Shown here: piece after piece, positions 11,664 through 24,832 of the stretch | Layout of the letters: the number at the start of each line of letters is the position of its first letter | Position numbering within the stretch: position 1 is the stretch's first letter | Origin: Siphonodentalium dalli | Taxonomy: Eukaryota > Mollusca > Scaphopoda > Gadilida > Siphonodentaliidae | Reading direction: 5' to 3' | Assembly (NCBI GenBank): GCA_032622095.1 | Contig: CP136069.1 | Location: forward strand, 167,700,394 to 167,764,393 | DNA length: 64,000 bases | The notes under the pieces: model-generated | What the model was told of the DNA's origin: nothing | What the model saw: the letters and a program-made list of their open reading frames with translations, nothing else | Databases searched by the model: none | Made by a program: the position numbers and the translations under genes

Positions 11664-12864
11664 AATAAAGCTCTACACTATACTTATGTCGGTACATACC
11701 AGTTGGGGTGCAAACCTATTTTAGTTTGTTTATAATGTATGTTTGAATATGACAGTGTAGTGATAGCGCGGTCGCAAAGGAACGCCGTTGCTAGGGTAAT
11801 TGTATACCAGTATTTATCTTCGATACGGCGGTCATATAAGACCGACTAGAGACTTAATACTTTTGAATATTGTTACCAATATATAGGAGATGTATAATGC
11901 TGGATGAATGCATATCACGTAAGCATATGATCTCAGTTAAATCATACCGAAGAAAAGTGACTAGACACCCTCTCAGTGCCAATAGAGCCCGGGCCGGATG
12001 AGGGTGTGGCCCGCCCCTTGGGCTCTCTGGCGAATAAAAAAACGTCTGTTCACATCATCAAAATCCGAACGTGGTCTGGGGAGGTCAATTTGTCATAATA
12101 AAAGAGTGCATTGGCACCCTCTGCTGCTATATTGTAGATATAACGTTCTGACATTGTGATTTTCAATCCTACGATTTCCACTTAGACCTTGTGCGTGTAG
12201 ATAGAACGTTCTTGCGCTACGGGCGAGTGATTGATATGTTACTTCATAGTGTTCCATCTACGTTTGATAGAGTGATTTAAGGACTCATCATATTATGCGT
12301 GTGAGTTAGACCTTCGAGTTATGTCTCGTGTATCAACTTGCACTGCCCGATTTGACCTTAGACCGAACGAATCCCGATTTAGCTCAAAAACACAAAGCCA
12401 TGCCGAGCCGTTGTCACTACTTGTCCCAGAGTCTTGTCATATATCATGGACTTAGATGTATCTGAGGAGGTTTATGTTATGGTAGAGACTTTTTCTGTTT
12501 AAATATTTGATTTTTGTGGGTGAATTGTGGGTGAAGTGTGTAAGCGTGTCACTGTCCAAATCCCAATACTTTCCTAAATATGCCATGACTTCAATATATT
12601 TTGATCGTCTTTCCGCAACGTCCAGACACGATTTTTTCCTTTTTGGAAGGTAATCATTACCCGAGATTGAATGGAACCCAATAAGTGTATTCTTCTGTAT
12701 ATTGACATCTCGATATCACTAACTTGAATCACCTGCCCATTAGCATAAAAATTGATAACTATTATCAGGGGAAATCATTTAACGTTTCCTCCATCGTGCA
12801 TAAATGCCATCAACATGGAGAACTATATATTAGTATATCGTTGAGTTATTGTGGAAAGCAATAG
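11664..12864. other. Non-coding stretch with a short GC-rich hairpin
   Basis: No gene recognised. An imperfect hairpin with arms AGAGCCC and GGGCTCT plus inner GGGCC/GGCCC pairing lies at about 11983-12027 and is unusually GC-rich for this region. Its role is unknown. Confidence 0.45.
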
Positions 12865-14375
12865 CGACACAAGGTACAATCAACCCAGTAACATACAGTC
12901 ACTCCATATATATACACATAAACAACACACAAATGACAAGATAGTCACTCACTCTATACAAACACCTGAACCATGACAATAAAGTCAATACTGTATACAT
13001 ATTCACCACTTTCATGAGCATAAGTCAATCCTTGTATGCCTATTCGAGATAAATATATACACCCCATCCATGACCATAGAGTCACTCCATGTACATGTAT
13101 ACATATGCATATCGCCATTGGCCATATAGCCACTCACTTTATATACGTAACCATCACCCACGGGCCACGATCATATATATCCACACTCATGTATACCTGT
13201 ACACTCCCACACATGCATGCCAATACATCCATGCACACATGTAGGCACACTAGGTATACCCATACACCTGACCATGACCATATAGTCACCCATGTGTACC
13301 TATTCAACGCATTCGTGATCATACAGTCAATACATATTCACCTCACTATTTGTCACTCGCTGTATAAATGTTCACCAAACCCATTGCAAAATAGCCACGC
13401 AAGTTATACATTTACTCACAACCATGACCATAGAATCACTCCAGTTAAACATATGCACCTCATTAAGGGCGATATAGCCACTCACTTTATGCACATATCT
13501 CTCCATAACCATAGCCACACTTGTGTATATCCGTACACTCTACACATGACCACACATCCATGCAGGCCCACTAGGTTACGGCATACTCCTACACCTGACC
13601 CATAACCATATACATGTCATTATAGTCACTTCCTGTATACCTATTCATCACATTCATGCGCATACAGTCACTCCTTGTATACCTGTTCACCTCACCATTT
13701 GCCATACAGTGAGTCGCTGAAAACATATGCAACTCACTATTCGCCATAGAGTCACTCACTGTATACATATTTGCCATGTCAGTAGTCATATATCCACTCG
13801 ATATATACACATATACATTCACACATGACCATGCACACGCTTGTCAATGACCATTCAGCATACATCAGGTACACATTATGGCTACTGCCATTCCATGTAC
13901 ACATCTATGCATTACACATAGCTGCCCATCGATTTATCCATTCACCCCACCATGATCATACAGCCAACACATGTACGTCATATACATAAATATACACCTA
14001 CACATGGCAATACAGTCACACCATGTACACATGTGGATCCCACCCATGGCCATGCAGTCACTCCATATATACATCAACATACATATTACCATGTATGCAC
14101 TCTCGTTAATTACATAAACCACACCAATGCCAATTAAGCCACATTGTGTACACATGTACTGGGTAGTCATAACTATAAAAACCATACAGTCACTCCCTGT
14201 ATACCTATTCACCTCACACATGACCATACACTCACTCCTTGCTTACATATACATCTCACCATGCACACCCCGTTCATGACCATATTGCTAATCATGTACA
14301 CCTATTTACATCATTCATGACCATACAGTAACTCCATTTCTACACGTTCACCTCACCTATGATCACACGGTAACT
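12865..14375. repeat. Degenerate minisatellite, about 45-50 bp units
   Basis: A run of about 1.5 kb built from variants of CATGACCATACAGTCACTCC followed by a TGTATACMTATTCACCTCAC-like segment. Units vary in length and are strongly diverged, giving a His/Thr/Tyr-rich spurious open frame (13036-13605). No protein is supported. It is an old, decaying tandem repeat. Confidence 0.75.
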
Positions 14376-15739
14376 CCCATATTGCCATCTTGACCTCCAT
14401 CCTATATCGTGTTGATCAATTGTTATCCTAGTAGGTCAGAATGGCCACAGATTATGATTAATTTCAGTTCCATTTCAAAGTTCTGCCCATTTATTAAAAA
14501 AATATAGCCAGTATCCAAAGAGGTTCTCGGAAAAAAAACCCAGATAAGGCAACTTTAAAATTTATTTGTTATGCACCATAAGGAAATGAGACAACCAGAA
14601 TAGAACATTTAGTTATCAGTTGATTAGCTAACATGTAAAATAACCAAGTTAATCACAATTTGCTACATTTTCGGAAACGCAGAAAATAATGTTCGAGATA
14701 TATGTAAAAAATGGTTGCCATTTTGGAAGCCTCATACATGTATGGTTCACATTCGAGAAAAGTGAATTAATATAAGGAATGCAGCAACAAAGAACGCTCT
14801 TTATGTTTACTATCATAATATAAACAAAAACCAGGAAAGTAACGTTTTATGCTTTTGTTTACATAACAATGGTCAAACATATGACAATAACATACTGTTT
14901 ATGTGATATTTCTTATTTGTGGAAATATTTTCACAGGATACCCACCGCCAAGACCTCCCGTACCTTTAAAGGTAGCGTGGTTTCCCCACTAAACGTCAAT
15001 GACTATCCTTTAATCTGGGAATCTTATCTTGATCTTGGTATCTAACTCAATCAGACGTAAGGGTTGTTGTGGTTGTGATATTCCCAAATGGCATTCGTTA
15101 CGACAAACAACTGTTGTAAAATTTTATAATTTATATACTTCGGTTTGATAGCCAAAGAGAATTCATAGATGGTATTCAACAACTATGGGTGAATGTTGAT
15201 TGCAATTCATGACATAAGATCATCACTGAAATGGCTATGCACTGGGTTGGATCCCGGGTGATTCACTGTTGCTTGAACCATGTATATTAATTGTAGCTAT
15301 TTCTTTAGTCAGATCCAGTCTGTCAGATCCGTTAAAATGTTTAACACCATTGCCAAAGGTGGCTGTGTCTGCCATAGAAGCATATACTATTGTTATCCCT
15401 AGTAATGATATATTTAATTATAGAGGCTGACAAGTATTAATAATAAAATTTGTTAATATTAATACCACCGACTAACCCTATTAAAACCTTATTGGTTAAA
15501 TCTGTTTTTGATTATAAATACACATTTAGATAGTGAGCTCACAGAGATATGTTAATGTCGACCGCTTTTCCATCTAAAATTATTTACACCGTTTTTTCAA
15601 CATGTATACATTTGTCAACTTTGTATAAATTGTATATATATATATATCATTGCCATTAAATAATCAAATCTAATCTAATCTAGATTAATCTACAAATATT
15701 GTGATTTTTTGAGTTATGAGTTAATGAAAATTATTGCTA
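14376..15739. other. Non-coding; 3' flank of the DIPK2-like gene
   Basis: No gene seen. On the minus strand this is downstream of the DIPK2-like stop codon, so the proximal part should hold its 3' UTR. An ATTAAA polyadenylation-like hexamer occurs on the minus strand at 15413-15418. No AATAAA was noticed on that strand nearby. A short (TA)n tract lies near 15633-15648. Confidence 0.4.
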
Positions 15740-16095
15740 TCAATAATTATTTTCCGAATTGAGACTCTTTTCCGGCGTTCTAATATTCGCTAATGCACGA
15801 ATTAGCTTATCTTTGACCTTGAACCTGCCATCAAGCTGCTCTGGATGAGTGCATTCTGTTAGAAGATGTCTCAGACCATGTACCTCCTCAATGTGTTCTG
15901 GAATGTCATGGAGTAGCCCTTGATAACCAGCATGTATTCTTTCCATGAGTGAGGTAGATGTAAATTTCCCGAAAATATTCCGACAGACTGCATAGTAATT
16001 GAGATCATTGTATAAATGATTGCACATATTTTCACAGTCTTCTTTACACTCAAAATAGTTACTATGGTGATACTCATTCCAACCCTCTGGTTTTA
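15740..16095 (-). CDS. DIPK2-family divergent kinase, last coding exon
   Basis: Last exon of a gene read on the minus strand, 356 nt: two bases completing a split codon, then 117 codons and a stop. Upstream is a good acceptor, a pyrimidine-rich run ending TTTCACAG, with the AG at 16096-16097. The peptide starts KPEGWNEYHH. It contains a Cys-rich stretch (C-K-E-D-C-E-N-M-C), N-Y-Y-A-V-C-R, G-L-L-H-D-I-P, and L-L-T-E-C...G-R-F, all in the order of the C-terminal end of DIPK2A/2B (C3orf58/HASF) proteins. Members are divergent kinase-fold proteins of the secretory pathway; the Cys content fits. The exon needs a donor ending in phase 1, exactly what exon 30558-30735 supplies. Family assignment is from recalled motif order, not a search. 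Confidence 0.72.
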
Positions 16096-16541
16096 CTGTG
16101 AAATAGACAGTGCAAAAGTATAGAAGGATGATTTCACAAAAACATTTGCACCTAATGGTTTCAGTCGTGACATTTCGTAACACCCCCTCCGAGACATACT
16201 TGTTGGCGGAAGTGTTGGCAGTAAGCTTATTAACATTGGGGAAAAGTGCCCTTCCGAATGTTGTGCCCCTTGCCCTTCAGTGCTTCCACCACCCCTGTTG
16301 TTCGTGTACTGGTAAATTCCACTATCAGTGAATAGCATGCAATTCCCATGAGACCCAACCTCACATGTCTTCAGACAACCAGCCGATTGAGAGATAGAAG
16401 ATCATTAAAATTAACCCTTTCATGACGGGAGCTGCACTGGAGCAGCATTAATGATCCTCTGCCAGTGCATTATTGTATATGGGAGTCTGCGATAGGGAAT
16501 GGTCTGGCTTACAAGGTCAATTTAAATATTATTATGTATTT

Positions 16542-16584
16542 CTTATATATGCGAGGCTCCCTGTGGGAGACTCGCATATATAAG
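16542..16584. repeat. Perfect 14-bp palindrome hairpin
   Basis: CTTATATATGCGAG (16542-16555) pairs with CTCGCATATATAAG (16571-16584); the loop region can pair partly (GCTCC/GGAGA). A weaker outer similarity between 16460-16497 and the reverse complement of the sequence after 16584 suggests a larger decayed palindrome. Confidence 0.75.
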
Positions 16585-16645
16585 AGAATGCAGTGGCACA
16601 GGGTTTTCGCAAAATTTCAGGAAGCTCCAACTGGTACTTACTATT

Positions 16646-17014
16646 AAAGGTACTCAATCCGATTCGATGGTCCCCATATAATCCGATTCCATCAAAAACA
16701 ACATTTTTAGAAATACCACTTCTGTTATCAGAATAGATTAATTGCCCTAAAAAAAACTATCCAATGTCAACTAAAGTAAAATATTGCCAGAAACGTGCTA
16801 TCTATCAACATGTTGTTCGCGGCCTTATTATCAACACAAAGCCTCTTGATCTTCGATCGGAATTTGGTCCGAGACAGTCGGTTCGTCGACTTTAATTTTA
16901 CTGGGCACTAAGAAGTGTCGATGGTAAAAAATAATAAGATTTTAAAAATCGGTATCTAATAACTCGGACCTTTCACAGGTGGGTTCCTCGACTCGAATCA
17001 AATATTTTTAAACC
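16646..17014 (-). repeat. Dispersed repeat, copy 2 (inverted mate of 3.8 kb)
   Basis: Reverse complement of 3773-4169 with scattered substitutions and indels. The two copies face each other about 12.5 kb apart, across the minisatellite, the LINE and the end of the DIPK2-like gene. Unclassified and non-coding. Confidence 0.75.
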
Positions 17015-17394
17015 CGAATTCAAATACATTGTAATTGAGGGGCGCTTAATCGGATTATGCATTTTAAAAACAAAGTAATTGAATTACATAAGTTTTTTTA
17101 AGTAATGCATTCTATTAAATTACATGCAATGAGAGTTTCAATGACACGGTAGCTCAACTTGGAGGGGGATAAGTTCACGTGTTACAGTCAATGGAGCGAT
17201 TAGGCATGAATAATGTTGAAATGCCTAAGTAATACAAGATGACAACATGAAGATGTATATAATCCAAGATGGTCACTGGTGGCTTTCTTCTCCAATGAGA
17301 TTCAAAATCATTTGATAGCTCCCATCTAGTGGTGGAATGACAGTAGTTTCTCAGTAGTAATGTATTCAAATTAGACTGCTGGGTGTGAAATAAT
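17015..17394. other. Non-coding stretch, nothing recognised
   Basis: No gene, RNA or structured repeat seen. It includes short ATGGTCACTGGTGG-type words similar to the AAGATGGC repeats elsewhere in the window. Confidence 0.4.
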
Positions 17395-18765
17395 GTAAGT
17401 CTCCTGTGAAATAAATTTCTACCCTAAATCTAACATGAGAAATATTTCTAAGAATATTTCACATGAGTTTATGGTAGAATATAGGGTAGAGATCTGAGTC
17501 AGACTTTTAGGATTCTGACCACATAATATCTCAGGAATAAAGTCAGATTTCCCAGATGAGAATATGGTAAAATAGGGTAGAAATTTCTAAATCAGATTTC
17601 ACTTGTGGCAGATAAATCTGATCTGATGTCTGCTGGAGAATGTGAATTAATTTGCGCCAATTTTAAACCAACAATTACTTGAGGTAAGCAGGCTGTGCAT
17701 GACCAGTGGTAAAATCGTTATTTCTGTGTTTATAGAAGTTGTATTGTATTCATGAGAAGGGGAAAATTGGAGTTATATTATGGTCTTATTTGTGGATATT
17801 CTTTAATGATAAGTGCCACATATTGTAATGGTAACATTTATAGATATGGCAAAGGGTGTTGGACTTCACAAACATGCAGTACTTTCCTGTCGCTTTGACT
17901 TCAGGTTATATATGTAATATATCAACCGAGTAAACTATCTTAAAGTTGATTTTTCCAACGATATGAATCATATATCCAAAATAAATAATGAAGAATCCTG
18001 AAACCAAACTATACATGATAGTGGACGTGGTTGATAAATATATACAATTGTAATAAACAGATCAATTGTGAGAATCTATTTACAAAATTATTGAAGGAAA
18101 TTTACTTGCATGTTGCAGTGTATACACAACAATTGAAGTGGTTTGTCAAATATTAAGACATTTGAGTTTATAGCGAGATTTATATGATAAATACAGATCT
18201 GTACTTGTACAATATCTATATGTATAGATTTATTCCACAACTGCTGCATGTCTAACCTGTGTCTACTGGTATTGTTCCTATAAATGTATACTCAACTGTG
18301 CATTGGAATATTTCTCAGATCATGACCATCTAACTTCTGAGATCAGGAACGCCAGGAGCAGAAAATATCAAGGAGGCAAAAACACCCTAAGAGCATTTTC
18401 TGAGGTCCCATTTACCACAGCTACCTGGGCCAGGGCAAGAGGGGATGTGTTTGGGGGGTGTAGTGCCACATACCCCCTGGTCCAGCTGATGTCTGTATAT
18501 CCTATTTTAAGCAGAATTATTTCTACCCCATTCTCAGGAGAAATATTCTACCCTATTCTCAGGAGGAAAATATCTACCATACAGGAGAAACATTCTACCC
18601 TATTCTCAGGAAAAAATATTTCTACCCTATTCTCATTAGATTTCATTTCTATCCTATTCTCAGTAGATCTCCCATGAGAAATACATAATTGTTCACAGGA
18701 CAACGCATGTGTGTGAAAACATGAAAACTGATGTTAGGTTAAAGGTCCAAGCTCATTTGCATCTT
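17395..18765. repeat. CTACCC/GGGTAG repeat region
   Basis: Dispersed and tandem copies of TTTCTACCCTATTCTCA-like words. At 17395-17610 they appear mainly as GGGTAGAAAT with GATGAGAATATGG. At 18510-18670 about five tandem units of 27-37 bases read TTCTACCCTATTCTCAGGA. Related sequence resumes at 25497-25565 after the L1, so the L1 inserted into this repeat region. The middle (17620-18300) is plain AT-rich sequence. Confidence 0.6.
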
Positions 18766-18779
18766 AAAATCTACTGTGA
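18766..18779 (+). repeat. L1 target-site duplication, left copy
   Basis: AAAATCTACTGTGA, identical to 25483-25496 immediately after the poly-A tail. The first-strand nick implied on the bottom strand is TTTT/AAG, matching the known preference of L1 endonucleases for TTTT/A sites. Confidence 0.92.
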
Positions 18780-18995
18780 TTCCGGTAAAATGGCGCTCTT
18801 GTAAGTTGTTTTGGATCGAGCTCCGATAAAAATCGGGAAATTATCGCAATTATAGCGGCATTATCGAATTAAAAAACCGCCAAATGAATTCATAAGCTAC
18901 TTAAAAAACTAATTGTGCCAACAATATAAAACAGACACGTTACGTGTCACCAAAAACTCTCCGTATTTACGCGACAGTACGTCGAAATTGGAAAC

Positions 18996-19820
18996 ATGGC
19001 TCAAACGAGGTCGATGTCGACGGAAGAACTTGAAAAAGAATACGAGTGTAAAAACTTCGCGGACATAAGTACGTGTTTCGCCAAAATGCATGGATCATTA
19101 ATACACAGACTAGAAGCTGTTGAAACTAATGTTGAAGACTTAACAACAAAAGTAAATTCTGTGGAAAAGAAATCAAAAACAGCCACAAAAGAGGTAAAAA
19201 ATTTCAAGGAAGTTGAAATAAAGGACATTTGGGACAAACTTCGTACCTTAGAAGCTTCTGTAGCAGAAAATTGTTCAGTATTGGAAGAATTAGTAGAAAC
19301 AACAGATGACATTCAGTTCTGCCAGGGCACTCTTGAGGAAAATTTGAATGATGTAACCCAGAAACATGAAGAATTAATGGCATCGCACCTCAAGATTGAT
19401 CTCAGGGGAAGGAAATGGAACTTAGTTGTGGAAGGAGTAAAAGGGACAACTAAGGAAACATCAGATTAAAAATTAAGAGATTCTTTCGCCAAATCACTGT
19501 CTATAGCACGTCCGGAAGTAAAAGAGATGAAGTTCGCAGCATGCCACCGTCTTCCGACTGGTCAGGACAATCAACCAGACATTATAGTTAGATTTGTATC
19601 GTTATCTGACAGAGACACTATTCTAAAGAAAGCAAAAAAGTTAACAGCAGGATGTGGGTATGGAGTTTCTGTAGATCTGCCTCCCAGCTTAAATAAACTT
19701 AGGAAAAAGCTTCTGAAGGAAAGATACGAATTACCGATTGAAGATAGGAAGAAGATGACTTTAGTGTACCTGAAAACCGAACCTTTCCTGATATTGGTGA
19801 GAAAAAGAGATGGAAAATGA
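18996..19820 (+). pseudogene. L1 ORF1 protein, one premature stop
   Basis: Encodes the RNA-binding chaperone of an L1-type element, which coats the element RNA. From the ATG at 18996 the first 155 residues contain a long charged, heptad-like coiled-coil region (about residues 15-130). The start of an RNA-recognition fold follows (W-N-L-V-V-E-G-V). A TAA at 19467-19469 breaks the frame. The same frame then stays open from 19470 to 19820 and encodes the rest of the RRM and C-terminal domain (H-R-L-P...D-I-I-V-R-F, then R-K-K-L-L-K-E-R). Total length would be about 274 residues, usual for the family. A single substitution explains the break. Confidence 0.85.
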
Positions 19821-19955
19821 TTCTGTTCATAAAAAAAACAATAAAACACTGAACCGTTGAGGATGATAAGCGTCATGTTGATCTAAATAAAAAAGTGCGG
19901 TATAAAATAACATTTAGTTTATATAAATACATGCAGCTACATGTATTGTTTGAGA

Positions 19956-20160
19956 AACATTCCACTTTCCTTACAAAGTATTATTGTGTACATTGATGTA
20001 TTCATGTACACGTGTGTTTCGAAATATTCCATATTCCTTACAAAGTATTATTTTATACATATCTGTAGGTGCACGGTGCATGTATGGGGAAAACATTCCA
20101 CATTCCATATAAAGGATGATTATTATTTTACTTTACAAGTACAAATGCATATATATGCAC
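19956..20160 (+). repeat. Three 67-69 bp direct repeats in the L1 spacer
   Basis: Units begin at 19956, 20023 and 20092 with AACATTCCA or AATATTCCA, and share TTCCTTACAAAGTATTATT (the third is weaker). They lie between ORF1 and ORF2 of the L1. A related TATTCCTTACAAA word recurs in the 3' UTR near 25090. Such internal repeats could hold promoter or structural signals; this is inference. Confidence 0.65.
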
Positions 20161-21041
20161 CAATGTGCTGTGTATTTTTTTTATACACAACATAATGTAC
20201 AGGTGATATACGGTATAGTACCACACTGTGAAATGCTTTGATATTTTCCTGATTAATTGTTTATATATGTATGTGTGTCCTTGCTATCCGGATAAAAAAC
20301 CAAATACAAATGAGGGTATGTGAGTAAGTCTTCATCCTTTAGGAAAAATGAGCTTTCAACTGGTATATGTCAACAATACATCCGTAAAGTAGAACTTGGG
20401 ATTTATTTATAATTACTGTTTGCTGTTTGTTCTATATGAAATGTTTTGCTAATTAACAAAAATTAATTTATAATTAATCATAATTATATACCAAATTAAA
20501 TATCTAATCAGTTGTCAGAAAATAAAGATTAAAAAGCTCATAAATAATTAATAATAAGTAAACACATTTCACTAGATACTTGCTAAGCTGAACTTCGTAC
20601 CAACATGTACATGTACTACTCTATATATTACATCTACATAAATAACAAGCCTCACCAAATCTTGTAAATTCTTTCAGCCTAATAATCTTTTCTATCAGGA
20701 AGCAGAGACACACATATTAAAAGTAGAGATGACAAATTGACAATAGGAGCTCGGCACAAGCAACACACAAGAGTGGAAAAGAGTAGAACAAATGACACTT
20801 ATATACATGTACATGTATATAGTGCTAGTTGTTCTATCTCTGTTGATGGGAAATTGGCTTCTGCAAGCCAATGACAGAGTAAGTGCACCAGTGCCAATTG
20901 ATTGGAGGTTAACTGTTATTACATGTATTGTTACTGTTATTAAAAACAAAAGGTCTAAATGTGAAAATGTAAATGCATACTTTCCAATCAAAATCTTTGC
21001 AGCAAATTATTGGTATAAAATAATCAGGGGATATTATTATT
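20161..21041 (+). other. L1 inter-ORF spacer, remainder
   Basis: AT-rich, without a convincing open frame. L1 elements usually have a short gap between ORFs, so this roughly 1.2 kb spacer (19821-21041 in all) is unusual. It could have been acquired or may hold an internal promoter for ORF2. Confidence 0.5.
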
Positions 21042-24000
21042 ATGTCTAATTTCACCATAGATTCCCTTAACTGCCGTGGGCTTGCCTCTGACAAAGTGAA
21101 GTGTCGTGACCTTTTTCAAAAATGCAGAGAGCAATTTGATATATCAATTCTTATAGACACACACTCATCGAAAAAAGTAGAAGAAATATGGAAAACAGAA
21201 TGGGGATATAAAGCAATATTTAATTCATTCACAAGCTCCAGCAGAGGAATAGCAATTTTATTCAGAAATACTATAGACTTTCAGTTGCACGATACTATAC
21301 AGGATCAAGGTGGAAACTACCTGATCATGGACATAACCATTCAAAATCAAAGATTATCGTTATGTGCCATTTATGGACCAAACGATGATGATCCAAAATT
21401 TTATCAGGACATTTAAAAAAAAATTGAATTATTGGAAAATGCAACTATTCTTATAGGTGGTGACTGGAATGTACCCAAGAGTATGATTTGGACACAACAA
21501 AGTATAAACACAGGAATAATGTCAAATCAAATGAAAAAATCCAAGTGGCCAAACAAACACTAGATTTACACGATGTATGGAGATTAAATAACCCAGATAA
21601 AAAGCGTTTCACGTGGAAGGGACCTGGAAATAAAATGGCCAGGCTAGATTACTTTCTTGTATCATCTGACCTCCAACCTTTCATAAAAAATACAGATATA
21701 CTCAATAGATATAAATCTGATCATAATCCTATATGCATAAGTTTTCAATTTATTGACCATCCAAGAGGAAGAGGTTTTTGGAAATTCAATGACAGTCTAT
21801 TAAGGGATGAAGAATATATAAATATAGTTAAAAGAACAATAAATGAAGCTGTCTGCCAATATTTCCCTGAAAGTAATGCAGGATCGCAAAAAATAAGTGA
21901 TCAGTTATTCTGGGAAACACTTAAAATAATGATTCGGGGAGAAACCATAGCTTACTCATCTAAACAAACAAAAATTGAGAGATAAAAGAGAAAGAGAAAT
22001 AAACAAAGTCATAGCAGAATTAAACTTAAAACTTGACAATGGCGATTTATCTGTAGAATCTAAACTAGATACACTCCAAAATGAAATTGAATCCATTAGA
22101 AATAAAAAAATACAAGTTATAATATTACGAACAAAGGCCAAATGGAAATTGGAAGGGGAAAAAGCCACAAAATACTTCTGTAACTTAATTATACAGAAAA
22201 ACTTATTTCAAAAATCATCAATCCCGATGGTTCTGAAATTACTAACTTCATTGAAATACTTAACGAACAAGAAAAGTTTTATAAAAATCTTTATAAATCT
22301 ACTTTAGAAAATGAGGAAAATGAAGCAAATGAATTTTGGGATGAAAAAAAACCATTCTTAAACTTTCTAGAAAAAATAGACTCTGATGCAATGGAAGGTA
22401 AATTATCAAATTCGGAATGTGCAACAGCCTTAAAATTAATGAAAAACGACCGTTCCCCTGGAAGTGATGGTTTCACAGCCAGTTTTTATAAATTCTTTTG
22501 GAATGATCTGGGACAGTATGTGATAAATTCAATAAACTATGGGTATTCCAACCATGAATTGTCAACCACACAAAGGTGCGGCGTAATTACATGCATACCA
22601 AAGCCTAATAAGAATAAATTTCTTCTAAAGAACTGGAGGCCTATTACACTCCTAAACGTGGACTTTAAAATAGCATCAGCCGCTATAGCGAACCGAATAA
22701 AAAATCATCTTTCAACGTTGATATCTAGCTCACAACTAGGTTTCATGTCAGGGCGGTACATTGGAGAGTCTTCCAGACTAATTTTTGATCTGATTCAACA
22801 ATGTTATAAAAGGGATATCTCTGGCATTCTTGCAATCCTTGACTTTGAAAAAGCATTTGACTCTCTGGAATGGAATTTCATTGAAAAATGTTTCAAATTC
22901 TTCAAATTTGGGCCATCTATGATTAGCTGGGTCAAAACCTTTTATTCTAACATATACAGCTACGTTGTCAATAATGGTAATATATCCAAACAAATCAATA
23001 TTAATCGGGGTGTAAGACAAGGTGCCCCTCTCTCGCCTTACTTATTTATACTCTGTGTTGAAATACTAAGTGCTCATCTAAAGTTTAATCCAGATATAAA
23101 GGGTATCAATATAAATGACTCTGAATATACGCTGACACAGTACGCAGATGACCTAAGCCTCTTCCTCCAGGATGATCAGAAATCGCTTAATATTGCCCTG
23201 AACACATTCGATTCCTTTGCATCAATATCTGGTTTAAAGGTAAATTTTGACAAAACACAACTTTTATGGATTGGTGCAAAACGGGGTTGTGGCGAAGAAT
23301 TAGCTACCGACAAAAATATCACATGGAACCATAGTCAATCAGTGACCATACTGGGGATTGAACTAGACCTATTCAGTGACAATTATATAAGAAAAAACTA
23401 TCAAAACAAGTTGAAGAAAATGGAAAACTTGCTCAATGATTGGTCTTTCAGAAACTTAAGCCTATATGGAAAAACTACAGTAGTGAAAACACTTACCTTA
23501 CCAATATTAACCCACTGTCTTTCAGTGCTGCCCTCACCCACACCAGAAATGTCCGAAAAAAATCAAAAAATACTCTTTAAATTTTTATGGTCTGGAAAAC
23601 CAGACAAAATAAAAAGAAATGTAATGATAAATAGTTTGGAAAATGGGGGACTAAAATCCCCCCATGTAGATTCTTTCAGTAAAGCCCTAAAAATGTCGTG
23701 GATCAAAAAACTGTTGGACCCTCAAACAGAGGCTAGCTGGAAAACATTAATTATAGATGAACTAGAACCTTTAGGGGGTCACAAATTATGGAATCCTCAT
23801 AAAGAAGGACTAATGGTAGTGCGCAAAAAACTAAATCCTTTCTGGAAGGATGTATTATATGCATGGTCATGCTTGGACCAAAAACCCGCCACAACCCCTG
23901 AAGAGCTTTTAAATGAACCAATTTTTTACAACCCAAATATTTTAATAAACCGACAAATTTTTATAAATAAAACGTGGATTAAACATGGCATATATTTTTT

Positions 24001-24832
24001 GAATGATCTCAAAGATGAAACCATGAACCTTATGAAATATGAATACTTCTGTATACGATTTAATCTCTGTACTCCATTCACCACCTACCAAGGATTAATT
24101 TCAGCATTACCACACTCATGGAAAGTAGGTATTATAGGCAACCGGGCAATAGGCACCGTGACCACAGAAAATATCGAAAAGCTTAAAAAATGTGATAAAT
24201 CCTGTAAAATGTTCTATCCATTATTCCTGGGACAGTACACCCAAACTCCTTCCTTGTCACAGAAGAAATGGGAGGATAGACTCGAGAGAAGCTTTACAGT
24301 AGAAGATTGGAAATATAATTACACCAAAACAGCTAAAAGCACAAATGACACAAATCTTTTATCATTTCAATATAAAATCAATCATGATATTCTGTACACA
24401 AATACAAAACTCTTCAAATGCAAACTATCAGAAACCGAAATGTGCTCTCTCTGTTCCACAGGGAGAGAAACAATTTTACATCTGTTTTTCGAATGCTCTG
24501 TCACTAAATCGATATTGCTAGAACTCCAGCAGTTGTTGAAAAATAAATGTAACCTCGACTTGAAAATCACTTCGGAGAAAATAATCTTTGGTAGTGACTC
24601 AGTACATACAGTAACTGAAAATGTAATGGATATTTGTATCCTATTATTAAAAAAATAAATCTATTCCAGTAAAATACGGGAAATTGAGCCAAACATTAAA
24701 GGCCTGTTAGCATGGATCAAGAGCTACAGATCTTTGGAAACATATACAAGACCAAAATGGCTTGGCATATCTAAAAAGGAAAAACTCTTTCATAGTAGAT
24801 GGCTAAAAGTCGAAGATCTTTTTACTAACTAG
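21042..24832 (+). pseudogene. L1 ORF2: endonuclease-reverse transcriptase, broken
   Basis: ORF2 nicks the target and reverse-transcribes element RNA. An APE-type endonuclease starts at 21042 with S-L-N-C-R-G-L, followed by D-T-H where the family usually has E-T-H. G-G-D-W-N is at 21456-21470, then R-L-D-Y and S-D-H (21716-21724). A 755-codon open stretch (22391-24658) holds the reverse transcriptase: F-E-K-A-F-D-S, R-Q-G-A-P-L-S-P, catalytic Y-A-D-D at residue 251 (23141-23152). A C-terminal C-x2-C...H...C motif follows (C-S-L-C...H-L-F-F-E-C). Breaks are TAA at 21414-21416, frame changes near 21474-21480, 21966-21975 and 22190-22200, and TAA at 24656-24658. After the last stop the same frame continues to TAG at 24830-24832, the likely original end. 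Confidence 0.88.

Noticed and set aside
13036-13605. 189-codon open frame rich in His, Thr and Tyr
   Set aside because: It is read from a degenerate minisatellite; unit repetition explains the open frame and the composition.
22778-24570. Minus-strand frames within the L1 ORF2 region
   Set aside because: They are antisense shadows of the reverse transcriptase frame.
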